Below, piece by piece: positions 33,843-45,200 of a stretch of DNA of 64,000 nucleotides; position 1 is the stretch's first letter; every line of letters begins with the position of its first letter. A model generated the notes under the pieces. The model saw nothing but the letters and a program-made list of their open reading frames with translations. It was not told where the DNA came from and did not search any database. This stretch comes from Drechmeria coniospora. Its lineage: Eukaryota; Ascomycota; Sordariomycetes; Hypocreales; Ophiocordycipitaceae. The stretch covers positions 8,901,222 through 8,965,221 of the forward strand of contig NC_054390.1 of NCBI RefSeq assembly GCF_001625195.1, given 5' to 3'. Position numbers and translations under genes: made by a program.

Positions 33843-35732
33843 ATGGAGGCCTCATCACCCTTGGCGGCTCTGCACCGCCCCATGCTTCCCGCTCCTGCCT
33901 GGGGCAGCAGGGACATCTTTCGTCCGCGGCCGCATTCCCTGTACTCGAGTGCTGCCGGCGTCGCCGGCTCCTTCAGTCTTCGTGAGCAGCTGCACCGGGG
34001 AAGTGCCGATTACTTCAGCGTCAAGGATGTACGGGGCTCATCCCCGGCCGCGAGCCTCGCCGCCGATCTGTCCCAGAATTTTCGCATCGACAACGAAGCG
34101 AGGTTGGTTGCATTGCCCCGTTGCCCTGCAACCTCCCGCCATGCCCGCTAACTTCCTCCTCCCAGTCCTCACTTTCCCACGCCCAGGCGTGCACTCTTCA
34201 CGGCCAACCTGATGGGCGGAATGGAAAGCCGACGTAAGGCCACTCCCCCACCCCCTTCGCCGGCGAACCGTCTCGTCCTCGCGGGCCGCCATGCTGATGT
34301 TGACGCAGAGTTTGTCACCACGCCGCCCCTTCCGTCGTCCTCGCCAGGACCCATGACCGAGCTCATGGAGATGTCGCCGCTGCCGCACAAGACGCCCTTC
34401 TCCACCCTCGTCGAGGTCAGGTCGCCGACGCCCATCTTGACCCCCACCGTGGAGGACAATGATGAGATGGTGCTCGATTCTCCCGCTCCCATCACCCGTC
34501 AGGGCTCGCTGGAGCCGCCGAAATCCATAGTGGCCGAGTGAGTCTCGTCAGGCTTTCCTGCCATGTCCCCGGCCCGTGTGCTGACGTGCTCCCGAAGCCG
34601 AAAGATTGCTGCTCCTCGTCGTCCGTCTCTTAGTCGCATGAAAGGCTTGAGCACAACCGCCGTCGTCCCCGTGAGGGCCCAGACCGAAGCCCCGACGCCT
34701 GCCTTCCAGTTTGGCGGCGACTCTACCCTGGGCCACGTGAGCTCCTCCCTCTCTCTCGGGGAGTGCTTCGAGTCCGCATCCCCTCCGCAGGATCGCAGAC
34801 CGCACTCGGCCAACAGCCCCTGCGCTTCCATCGTCTCCGGCTCGCGCCCCAGACCTCTTTTTACCGGCGTCGTGGCGGCCGCCAGCGGCCGGCATGGCTC
34901 GCCCTTGAACTGCCATTCTCGGCGACAGTCGAATCCCTTTCTCCGGAGCAGAAAGCAGTTTCGACGGTCGCTGAGCATGTTCGAGCACCCCGCTGACGTG
35001 ATAAAACCAAAGCTCGACCCCGAAGAAGCCTCCTCGTCGGGCCTCCAGTCCGTCGTGGACATGGAAGAAGCCTACGAACTCGTGCTGCCGCATTTCCTAC
35101 CCGAAGACCCTACGGATACGATCCCCCGAATCTCGCGTGAGACGTTTTTGGATATCCTCGACGGCAAGTACACGGACAAGTTTGACCAGAGAATGGTCGT
35201 CGACTGCCGGTTCGAGTACGAGTACGAGGGTGGCCACATCGAAGGGGCCGTCAACCACAATGACAAGGAACTGCTTGGCTCCCAGCTCTTCCAGACGCCC
35301 ATGAGTGGAAAGACGTTGCTCATCTTCCACTGCGAGTACTCGGCCCATCGGGCACCGCTCATGGCGCGCCACATCCGCTCCGAGGATCGTGGTATCAATG
35401 CCGAGTTCTATCCGCGCCTCATGTATCCCGAGGTCTACATCCTGGATGGCGGTTACAGCGAGTTCTTCAAGGAGCACCGCAACAGATGCTTCCCTCCGGA
35501 ATACGTCGAGATGTCGGACGAGAAACATCAGCGCACCTGCGAGCGCGAGATGGGTCGCCTCAAGGCTCGCAAGGGCCTGGGCCGCGCCCAAACCTTTGCC
35601 TTTGGACAGCGCGTCAACGACTCCCCGACGGCGCCTGGTCGACCGGTCTCGAGGCTGGCCATCATCCCCACCATCGGCCACTCGCCTCTGTTCAACGACC
35701 GATCTCCCGCCCGTCGACTGGCATCGTACTGA
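33843..35732 (+). CDS. CDC25: M-phase inducer phosphatase Cdc25 (NimT type)
   Basis: A dual-specificity phosphatase that removes inhibitory phosphates from Cdk1 to trigger mitosis. Three exons (33843-34102, 34166-34537, 34598-35732) give 588 residues. Intron 1 has a GCTAAC branch site and intron 2 a CTGAC one. The junctions produce the conserved SPHFPTPRRALFTANL segment and then ADRKIAAPRRPSLSRMKGL. The N-terminal half is Ser/Pro-rich with many SP and TP sites, as expected for a regulated Cdc25. The rhodanese-like catalytic domain is C-terminal: RISRETFLDILDGKY, VVDCRFEYEYEGGHIEGAVN, then the HCX5R loop HCEYSAHR with catalytic Cys456 and Arg462. YPEVYILDGGYSEFF follows. All catalytic elements are present. 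The ATG at 33843 starts the typical MEASSPLAALHRP N-terminus. Confidence 0.96.
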
Positions 35733-37042
35733 GCCTGCGACCCCCCCTTGCCCCTTCAAACTGCCTGCAGCGCAGATGACGGACGGGGCCAACTAGCGAG
35801 GCAAAAGGACGCAAATCACCTCTTTGTCTACGCACCCTCAGTTGCTGTTTCTGCACAGCGACGGCACGCTGTTCGTGCCGTTTCTCCGCCGCCCGCGGTC
35901 GGCACCCAGCGCTGTTGCTCTCGTCCATGTCAACTTGGCCGATCGGCCTCAGACCTGGAACATTTTTTGCATTGCGGCAGAATCATTTCACATATCAGTG
36001 TGATTCATTTGCCCCGATTCAGACCGATGCCCTTGCAGCTCCATTCATCCTATCCCGATCCGGCGGATTCTCCTCTGAGACATGTCTCGGGAACCGCATT
36101 CCTCAACCTCAGAGACTACGCACTCTCGTTTTTCCTTTTTTTTCCTTTTTCCGATTTTTTCGACCTGCCGATTCCCAGTTTGGCCTCTTCGCCATTTTGC
36201 CCACCATCAGACTGCCACCTCCCTTTGCACATGTTGATCGCCGGACCGCATGCCTGATTTGGGTTGTCGAATTGCCTTCACCACCACCACCAAGACGGAA
36301 ATACTCTCTCCTAACACACTCACCTACCCACTCATCCACCCATCCTCACACACAAACACGCACACACACACACGCACGCACAAACAGTTTTCAGCCAAAT
36401 ACCCGATCGCCTCCTCCCGTGGCTATACCCTCAGACGATGACATGTTTCCTTTTTACGTTTATACTCCCTAATGGGAGACCTCCCACCCCTCCCCCCGCA
36501 CCGGCGACTTGCATCGGGCACTACTGCGCGACGAAAAAGTCGGCGCCGAGCCCTTGCCTTTGTAGAACTAGTTGATTGCACATGGTCGCGAAGTGGTGTT
36601 GGTATTGCGTTCCCGAGCGTTGCCGGTTGTACATTTAACCTCAGCGCCGTTACGGGGATTTCCAACCCTCCGATCGAGGCAGTGTCGTATCTAGTCATGG
36701 AAGGAATTCAATAAAATGTTCTAAAACATGATGAGATGCAAGCACATTGATGATACGCGATCGACCAATCTATTCGAAGCATGCCTCCCAGCCTGATTGT
36801 GTCGGGACACAATGCGATCCGCACAATTCTTGGGATGTATAATACGCTAGGGGTTATCGATGGGGGCGGATTTTGAAAAGTCGATGGATCAAATTATGCG
36901 ACCTGGGGGAACACGCCAACCAACGCCTCATGATGCAATGAATAAGAGTATATATTGATACACAGAGCCCGACGGTGGGATCGAGTATCAAAACCCGACA
37001 TGGTCAAATCCGTCCAATATCGGTCCCGGCCCCAGCTGTTTC
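35733..37042. other. Intergenic region between convergent CDC25 and CWF19L1
   Basis: This holds the 3' regions of two convergent genes. Visible features are T-rich tracts at 36127-36160, a CA microsatellite at about 36340-36385, and an AATAAA word at 36710-36715 on the plus strand, nearly 1 kb past the CDC25 stop. The part from 36700 to 37000 is AT-richer. No gene is supported. Confidence 0.55.
36340..36386 (+). repeat. CA dinucleotide microsatellite
   Basis: An interrupted (CA)n tract with ACACGCACACAC-type units in the presumed 3' region of CDC25. Interruptions include AAAC and CGCACG. Confidence 0.8.
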
Positions 37043-38774
37043 CTAGGCCAGGGTAAAGTCCCAAGGCTTAAAGGCCTCGCGAAAGGCCTCGACGTCTTTG
37101 GTCTCTTCCTCCTCCGCTTGGGCGCAGTCTTGCCAGACGAAGCGCTTCTCCAGACCAATGAGCTTCGCCAGGACGCGCCGGCCAAACTGCAGGTCGAAGC
37201 GAAGGTCCGAGGGCAGCGGCATGACCAGGGACTTGCCCTTAATCTTGTCCTCGCCATTGTCGGCCCAGAGCCATACGCGGAAGAAGTCGCCGTAGGCGGC
37301 CTGGTCGCCAAGGGCGAGGTCTTTGGCCTGGAAGGGCGGGTATTGCTGGTTTTCGGCCTCGACACGAAACGCGGCTTCGGCGACGCCATTGTGGATCAGG
37401 GGAGCGGGGATGGCGATGAACTGCCAGATGACGTGGACGTTGCGATCGCGGCTGATCTCCCAGGTGACGGCGCCGAGCTTGTGTGAAGACTTGGTCGAGA
37501 TCATGGCTTGGAGAGAGTCGCGGAAACGGGTCATTTCCTTGTACGTCTTGACGGCGTCGCCGTTGGGGTCCGAGGTATCGCCCATGGAAGGAATGGTGGC
37601 CGCGTGGCCGAGCGGGATGATGATGAAGTGGCCGGGAAACTCGAGACCCTCGGCGGCGAACGTGGTGGGCGTGGGCAGGGGCCCCTTGGCCGTGGTTATG
37701 TATGCGTCGTCGCCGATGCTGCAGCACATGTGTGACGAGATATTGGGGTTGGACAGGCAAAAGTAGCAGCGGTCGGGCCCCGGCGGCGGAGATTGGCGTC
37801 GTCGCTTGCCTCGCCGGCCGTGCTGAGCGTCGTGTTGGTGGCCGAAGCGACTGTAGGCGGCGTCGTCGTTTCGGCCACGCTTCCTCTGCGGAGCAAAGGG
37901 GGAGGCCGTGACGCCGGCAGGCAGTGAGACGTCCGACGTGTTCAGACCGAAGGCGTACATGGCCTTTGCCTTGGCGTCATTCCCGTACGGTGCCAAGGAG
38001 ATGAAGCGGGTGAAGGAAGCGACCTCGCCATCTCCCGTCACTGGATGAACAAAGGCCTCCCTCTCGTAAAAGAAGGGCGTTGGGGAGGCCGATAGGTGAT
38101 AGCGAGGCTTGAGTGCGGCGCACAGCTCTGCGATTGACTGGCTGCTCTGGATCGCCGCGCGTTGAGCGGCTTCGAGCTGGACCTTGGAGCCGTGGAAAAC
38201 TTCGGCGGGCCACATGGACGTCAAGAGAATGTCGGCGCTGTTGGCGCCCTTGAGTGCCTTTGCGTCGTCATCGCTGTGGAAGGGGAGGTGCTGCTCCTTC
38301 GACTGGCCGCCCACGAGGTTGGCGTCGAGGAGCCCGCCGAGGGAGACGATTCTGAGGCCGTCGGACGTCTTGGTGATGCTGCGTTTGCCCAGGAAGTGGA
38401 GGTTCGGGCAAATCTCTTCGTCGGCCTCGACCTTGGCGGCGATTTGGGCCGGCAGGGGATGTGTGCCGACGGTGAAGTAGGTTGGGAGGGGGACCTCGAG
38501 AGTCCCATCCATGAGCGAAGCGATGACGCCATCATCGGTGGCCGGTGCGAAGACGTCGCCGACGAGGATGGCCATGGAGAAATTGTTCTTCGCATGCAGC
38601 GTAGCCAGTTTCGTAAAGGCCGGGGCGAGGTCGCCATTGAGGCTACCCAAGACAACGCTGGATGGTTGCGTGGGTCAGCAATCGTGCAAGACTCGGTCGA
38701 GGAGGAGGAGAAGGAGGAGAAGGAAATGGCAGGGGCCGCGAGCAGCTATAAACATACATCTTGGGAGCTGCCAT
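37043..38774 (-). CDS. CWF19-like protein 1 / Drn1-type CwfJ-domain protein (spliceosome-associated)
   Basis: Two exons on the minus strand (38774-38758 and 38657-37043) give 543 residues. Exon 1 is 17 nt; its donor is AT/GTATGT, and splicing yields MAAPKIVVLGSLNGDL, the metallophosphatase-like start of this family. The N-terminal domain (about 1-250) includes AILVGDVFAPA and VGTHPLPA. A basic linker (about 262-300) leads to the CwfJ C-terminal domain 1, with CYFCLSNP at about 303-310 and the HIT-like HFIIIPLGH. The second CwfJ domain ends the protein (GRRVLAKLIGLEKRFVWQDC). Yeast Drn1 assists lariat debranching by Dbr1, so a role in intron turnover is likely by family. The gene is divergent from UTP20. 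Confidence 0.92.
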
Positions 38775-39244
38775 TATGGCAATTCACTGGCCTCGGTGTT
38801 CCGAGAGGCGTGCTTGAATCCGTGCATGCAGGAAGTGCAGAAAGTGCGGGAGATGTGGGAGATGTGGGTGATGTCGGCGTTGTGGGTGTTGTGGGTGTTG
38901 TGGGAGGTGTGGGAGGTGAAGAAGTGAAGGAGTGCCAGAGCTCACAATTGCTGGAGGGCAAGTGAGGGAGTGACGAGGCTGCTCCAGAGCACGATAGGCC
39001 TGCCGATAAGCAGGTTCCACCCGACTTCTGATTGGTGCGTGGTGTTCCGGTGGAACCCCCACAGGCTTATCGGATCTGCCGAATATCTGCCGGCGGTTCC
39101 CCCCCCCCAAAAAAAGTTGCAAGGCTGCCAACTTCGATTTGATGGTGGGGAGCTGCCGTTCGATGCAGACCAAGTACAGAACAGGTCGGGGGCGATTTTA
39201 TCGCCAAAGGCAACTCTTTCACATCCTTTCTTCCAACCGCCACG
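38775..39244. promoter_or_regulatory. 470-bp divergent promoter of CWF19L1 and UTP20
   Basis: The two start codons face away from each other across 470 bp, so both promoters must lie here. On the CWF19L1 side, about 38850-38930, there is a G-rich tandem of TGTGGGAG/TGTGGGTG units. On the UTP20 side there is a poly-C/poly-A stretch at about 39098-39116. There is no ACTCCGTAC array. Confidence 0.6.
38850..38932 (+). repeat. TGTGGG-type tandem repeat in a promoter
   Basis: About eight 9-bp units of the form GATGTGGGA, GTTGTGGGT or GGTGTGGGA run head to tail, 76-158 bp upstream of the CWF19L1 start codon, probably inside its leader or core promoter. Confidence 0.8.
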
Positions 39245-42200
39245 ATGCCCTCTAAATCATCTGGGCGCATCGAAAAGGTGCGGAAGAACAAGTACTCGAC
39301 GCCGCATCAGAAGAACCATCGGTGGGAGTCGTTCTCGACGAAAATCGCAAAGTTCAACTCGCTGCAACCTCTGCGCAAAGTTCGCCGGCATGATCTCGAC
39401 ACGGAGGATGTTTCGGCGACAACGTCGTACTTCCAGAACGGCCTTCAGAAATGGGGCGAGCTGAACATCTCCAAAGTCTTCTGCTCCTTCAGGACGAAGG
39501 TCTACCCCATCTCCGAGAGCCTGCCGCAGATCCTTCACTTCGAGGACAAGATCATGCAGTTGCTGGCCGAGCACATTTCCCTCCACGACAAGGATGCCCT
39601 CGAGCCGTTACTAGATCTCTTGACCGCTTTTGCGCATGACCTGGGTGTTCGGTTCGAGAAGCATTACGCCCAAAGCCTGAGCTTGCTCCTGGCCATCGCC
39701 GGGAAGCCGCAGGATGTCGAGGTCATCGAGTGGGTGTTTGGATCCCTCGCCTTCCTCTTCAAGTACCTCTCGAAACTTTTGGTTCCTGATCTGAGACCGA
39801 CATTCGACGTCATGGCCGCGTTGATGGGCAAAGCTCGACATCCTCAACACATCGCCCGGTTTGCCGCCGAGTCCATGAGCTTCCTCGTGAGGAAGGCAGC
39901 CGCTCCGTCCCACCGAGAAGTGGCCCTCGCTTCGTTCATCCAACATGTCCGAAGCGACATTCGAGCCATGGCAGGCGACCGCCAATTTTCCCTCTACAGA
40001 GATGGCTTGATGACCATGTTTGCCGAGGCGATCAAGGGCACCGACAGGACGATCCACTCAGTCGGCGGAACCATCATCACCGCCCTCATCGACGCCATCC
40101 CAGACGAGGAGAGCGGGCTGGACCGAGAGCCTGTCTGGGTCGACCTAGTCTGCGGCGTCTTGACCAGCACCATCCACCACGCTGATTCCGATACCTTCAC
40201 CGACACCGCCAACGCGATACTGGACACGATACAGACGCGGAAGCAGCAGCTCCAGGAGACGCCCGCGCAATGGCGGACGCTCCCTCTCATCAAGATCCTT
40301 GCCGTCATGGCGGGTGTACGCAAGGGCACCAGAATGCGCAATTGTTGGGACCGGCTCATGGCCGAGTTTATTTCCATCCTTGGCATGACGGGCAAATCGG
40401 CCCAAGAGATCCGACCGGACCAGAAGGATATTCTGTGGACCGCTGTGGTGTCGAAAGCAGCCACCATCCTGCATCATGCCCCGATGGATGCTCTGATACC
40501 GCACATGGCACTCTTCACCCAGTCATTGACTCGGGAACCCCTCATGCCGTGGTTCATTCCCTTCTGCGCACACTTTTGCGACCTGGACTCGAGTAGATTC
40601 GGGAGTCTGTTCCGAACCGACTTTCAGAGGCAAGTGCTCCTCGACCTTCCACGCGCACCCTCGCGACGATACTAACCAAGTCCCTTAGGTTTATGGCATC
40701 GCACTGGTCGCAGGGGGAGAACGAGGACATCCTCTGTGTGTTGCTCCCAAGAATGATTCGGAATCGAGCGTTCCAACCTCTGGGCGAAAAAGACTGTTGT
40801 CGACTTCCCCAGGCCTGGCAGGACCAAATCGTATCAAACTTCGAACGGCTAGAGGTGTCTCCATTCCCCGAGCAAGGCCTGTACGACAAGGATCCTCAGG
40901 TTTGGAGAGGCAAATGCCTGCCCAAATATGCTGGCCTCCTTGTTCTGCTGGAAATCACCGCCGTTCACCCTTCGACAAACGCTCGCATTGCCGAGTTGCT
41001 GCTGCGAAAGCTCAAGCTCGCCCTTCGCCCGTCGTCCTCGCTCGCTTCCGATGAAGTTCATTTCATCATCGGCCAAGGATTTCAAGCGTACCTTCGCATG
41101 AGCAAGGCATCGGGCTCGGTGGACACATCCCTCAGCCCCCTGCTCCGCGCAGCCGTTCCGCGGTTTGCACGGTCGCCCGGTTTCCTCCAGGCCTATGTAA
41201 CTTATGAACGCGAGCGTATGGGCAGTGACGACCAGGTTCGAGCGCCCCCTGGACCTGGTATCGACAGACCTTCGACCGAAGAGGACCCTGCTATCAAGTC
41301 ACTCGTCGAGAACCTAAGTTCACCTTCCCGCGACGTCCAGCTGGCTTCCCTGGAACTCTTGCGCGAACTGGATACCGCCCAACAATCTCGCGACTGCGTG
41401 GAGGCAATGGCGGAGATTGGAAAGACACCACTGAGTCTTGACCAGGCAAGGACCATTGCCATGCACCTGCGCAAGCTCGCCATGCAGTACGCTTCGGTAC
41501 ACCATGCTTCCTGGCTTGGAACAGGGATACCGAGGTTTATATTCGGCATGTTGAACGTCAAGCTATCCCCTGCCTGGGACAGTGCCGTCGAAGCCCTCCA
41601 GATTGTCGCCCAAACCAAGCCCGGCGAGGAGGCGGTCTCGGCCATCACGTTCCAATGGCTAGAGAATCCCTCTATTCGCTGGACGCCGCCAAGTGCCGAC
41701 GCAAATGGCTGGCAGCGCCCCGTCCGTACCGACTTTGAGTGTACTGCACTCGCCGAGCTCGAGAAATTGGCCAGTACCATGCTGGATCGGGTGGCAAAGG
41801 CCGACGACATGCTGCTCAGAGATTTCGACGAGACGCAGTGCCTCGTTGAGGCAATCGCCTCGACCGCCAGAAGCCGAGCCCTAAAAGTCTTCAACGCGAT
41901 GCCGTCCATTGCCGAAAAGCGTTCGCGCCAGCTCGTACCGCATTTCCTCTCCTGGGCCGCCGATGACGAGGACCGGGACAATGATGCGACTGATGGTACG
42001 GGCCAGAGCGAGGGGTCGTCATGGTCCCTGGTTGATCGCAAGGGACTTTTGGGTGTCTTTTCCCAGTTCCTCAACCCTAGAGTGCTGTATCAGCACGAGA
42101 AGGTCTACGAGACGCTTGTCCAGCTCATGGAGAACGGTGATGTCGAGGTGCAGAAACTTACTCTCAAAGCAATACTGGCCTGGAAGCAGGTGGGCATCCA

Positions 42201-45200
42201 GATGTACCAGGAAAACCTCGAGTACCTCCTTGACGAGGCTCGATTCAAAAACGAGCTGGCTGTTTTCTTGCAGGGGAACAACGTCATCAAGCCTGAACAT
42301 CGCGAGGAACTGATGCCTGTTTTGCTGCGGCTTCTTTACGGCCGCACCATCTCGAAGAAGGGCGTCGCAAGTGGCAAAAACGGACTCCACGCGACGCGTC
42401 TAGCTGTTTTGCGGAACTTGTCAATCGATGACATGGGCGGTTTCCTCGACATTGCTGCGGGAAAATTGAAGGACGTTCGAATTGCGGTGCCGCCAAGTCA
42501 AAGACAAAAGATTTTCGGCGATGCCATCATTTCCGCTCGGAGGCAGATGGGTTTCCTAAATATGATCTCATCTCTCATATCCGAACTAGGAACCAACGTC
42601 GACCACTACATGGACACCCTGCTCAACGCTGTTCTGTACTGCCTTGTCTATTCATGCAGGCATCTTGGCGCCGACGCCGCCGGCGAACCAGAGACTGACG
42701 CGGAAGAAAACACGGCCAAGGTTGGCCTTCAGTCGTTCCTCAAAGCGACAAGGTCTATAGGTATCAAATGCTTGACGGCTCTTTTTCAAAACGCTCAGGT
42801 TTTCCAATGGGCACCTTACCATGACCTGATCATTGAGGAGGTTGTTGCTCCGAGGCTCGAAAACATGCCTGTCGAGACCACCCAAGGGGTGTCAGGCATG
42901 TTGCACCTGATATCAACCTGGTCAGCTCTTCCGAAGGTGGCCATGTTCCTCGCGCCGCATGGAACGAGCGTCCCTGAAGGAATTCTTCCCAAGGTCATCG
43001 CCTGTCTGGCCATGGAGAAGACGAAGGATGACGTCAAGGTCTTCATCCTCAGCATGCTCCAGAACCTAGTCAAAATCGCCCTGGCACCGGCCATTGAGTC
43101 CGAATTCAACGAGGTCATCAAGGCCGAGCTTCTCGATCCAAACGCTAAAGCGATGCTGGCAAACGTCACCGCCATTCTGAAGACGCCAAGCATCAGCATG
43201 GATCTTCTCGAGGCCTGCGTGGAGACGATCTTATCCTTTGCACCCATCCTTCAGGACCTTGAAAACTCACAATCCGTCATTCGAATTTCCAGCTTCTTGC
43301 TTCAGCAACCGCCACGCCGGGTGAGCCCAAAGACGAAGGGAAGAATTCTCTTGATCGTCGAGAGCTTTGTTGGGTTGCCGGACGCTGCCGAGGACACCGG
43401 TCTACTGGGCGAGGTCTACGACACGCTGGCATCGCTTTTCAGCTATTTCAAGGACAAAGAGAACAGGCTGTCCCTGTCGCGCGCGCTGATAGCGATTTCT
43501 CAGCAGGACGCCGAGGTGGCCGAGGTTGCTAGCCTCTGCCAGGAGCTGAACTGCTTCAAGACGGGCCGACTGGACGAACCGGACTACGACAGGCGTCTCG
43601 CAGCCTTCAACGCGATATCGGCGGACCGGGACGTCCCCTGGACACCGAAACAGTGGATGCCACTCCTGCACAACTTGCTGTTCTTCATCAAGGCGGACGA
43701 AGAGTTTGGAGTTCTTTCCTCGAACTCTGCTGATGGCATGCGCCGCTTCGTCAAGAATGCTGCAGACTGTCCATCTGCCCATCTCAAAGGGGAGTTCGAG
43801 AAACAAATGAAGACTATCCTCCTGCCTTCCATCTACTCTGGTGCACGCGAGCAGTCCGAGACGGTGCGGCGAGAAAACCTGCGAGTGTTTGGATTCCTCT
43901 TGACTGTGATGCCAACCTGGGCCCCAGTCGCTGACATGGGTGGCCTCCTGGACGAGCTCCAGGACGACTCGTCAGAGCCAACCTTTTTCTTCAACATCCT
44001 GAGCCCTGCCACATCCAGACAACTCGAGGCGCTTCGAACATTGGATGCGGCAAACTCTTCGAGGGAGATGAGCAGTCAAAACGTGGGCCAGTTCTTCATT
44101 CCCCTGTTGGAGCACTTCATATTCGGCCGAGAGGACGGAGCCGACGACCACGGCGTGGGCGCTGAAGCGATCAATGTCATCGGCAGCCTGGCATTGTCGC
44201 TGCACTGGAATCATTGGCGGACAACCTTTCATCGATACAGCAGCTATATTGAGTCGCGTCCGGAAATGCAAAAACAGACCTTGCGACTCCTGGGGAAGTT
44301 CTCGGATGCCTTGGTGCTGTCTTCGGAAGCACAAGTGCCCGCCGTCAACGACGTAGACCAGCCTGATACTTTGTCGACCTCGGCGAAGAGACTGTGTCAG
44401 ACGTGCCCAGGCATAGCACAGTTGTCCACCGACATCCTGGACTACTTCTTACCGCCTCTGATCAAGCACCTCCATCAAAAGGACGAATCCGAAGTCAGCT
44501 ACCGCGTGCCGGTAGGCGTGGTCATCGTCAAACTGCTGAAACTCGTACCTTCGCAGCAGGCGGAGCAGAGACTTGCGGGCGTTCTGACAGACATCTGCCA
44601 CATTCTGCGCAGCAAGTCCCTGGAGGCAAGAGATATGGCCCGAGACACGCTCGTCAAGATTGCCGTCATTCTGGGGTCGTCCTTCTTTGGGTTCATTCTG
44701 AAAGAGTTGCGAGGCGCACTGACGCGAGGTTACCAACTCCACGTCCTCTCGTACACGATGCATTCTATTCTCTTGGCGACGGTCCCAACATTCTCGCCGG
44801 GCGACCTGGATCACTGCCTGGGCCCTATCGTCACCGTCGTCATGGATGACATCTTTGGCGTTATCGGGCAGGAGAAAGATGCCGAAGGATACACAAACCA
44901 GATGAAGGAAATCAAGAGCAGCAAGAGCCAGGATTCGATGGAGCTGGTGGCCAAGACTGCTTCCGTGAGCCACCTGATTCATCTCGTCAAGCCCATACAA
45001 GCTCTCCTCATGCAACGGATCGACTTGAAGATGGCGCGCAAGATTGATACGTTGATGGCCCGAATCGGCTCCGGTCTGTTGCAAAACCCAGCCGCCGAGA
45101 GTCGAGACACGTTGGTGTTTTGCTACGAAGTTATTCAAGCAGCGTATCAAGCGCAACAGCCGCAAGAGGAACCGAAGATAGATCCAAGGGTCAAGAAGTA

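Noticed and set aside
36710..36715. AATAAA as the CDC25 polyadenylation signal
   Set aside because: It lies almost 1 kb past the stop codon. Fungal poly(A) signals are loose, so the word alone does not support a site.
40633..40688. GT donor at 40633 as an alternative for the UTP20 intron
   Set aside because: With the only good acceptor at 40688 the reading frame of the second exon is lost.
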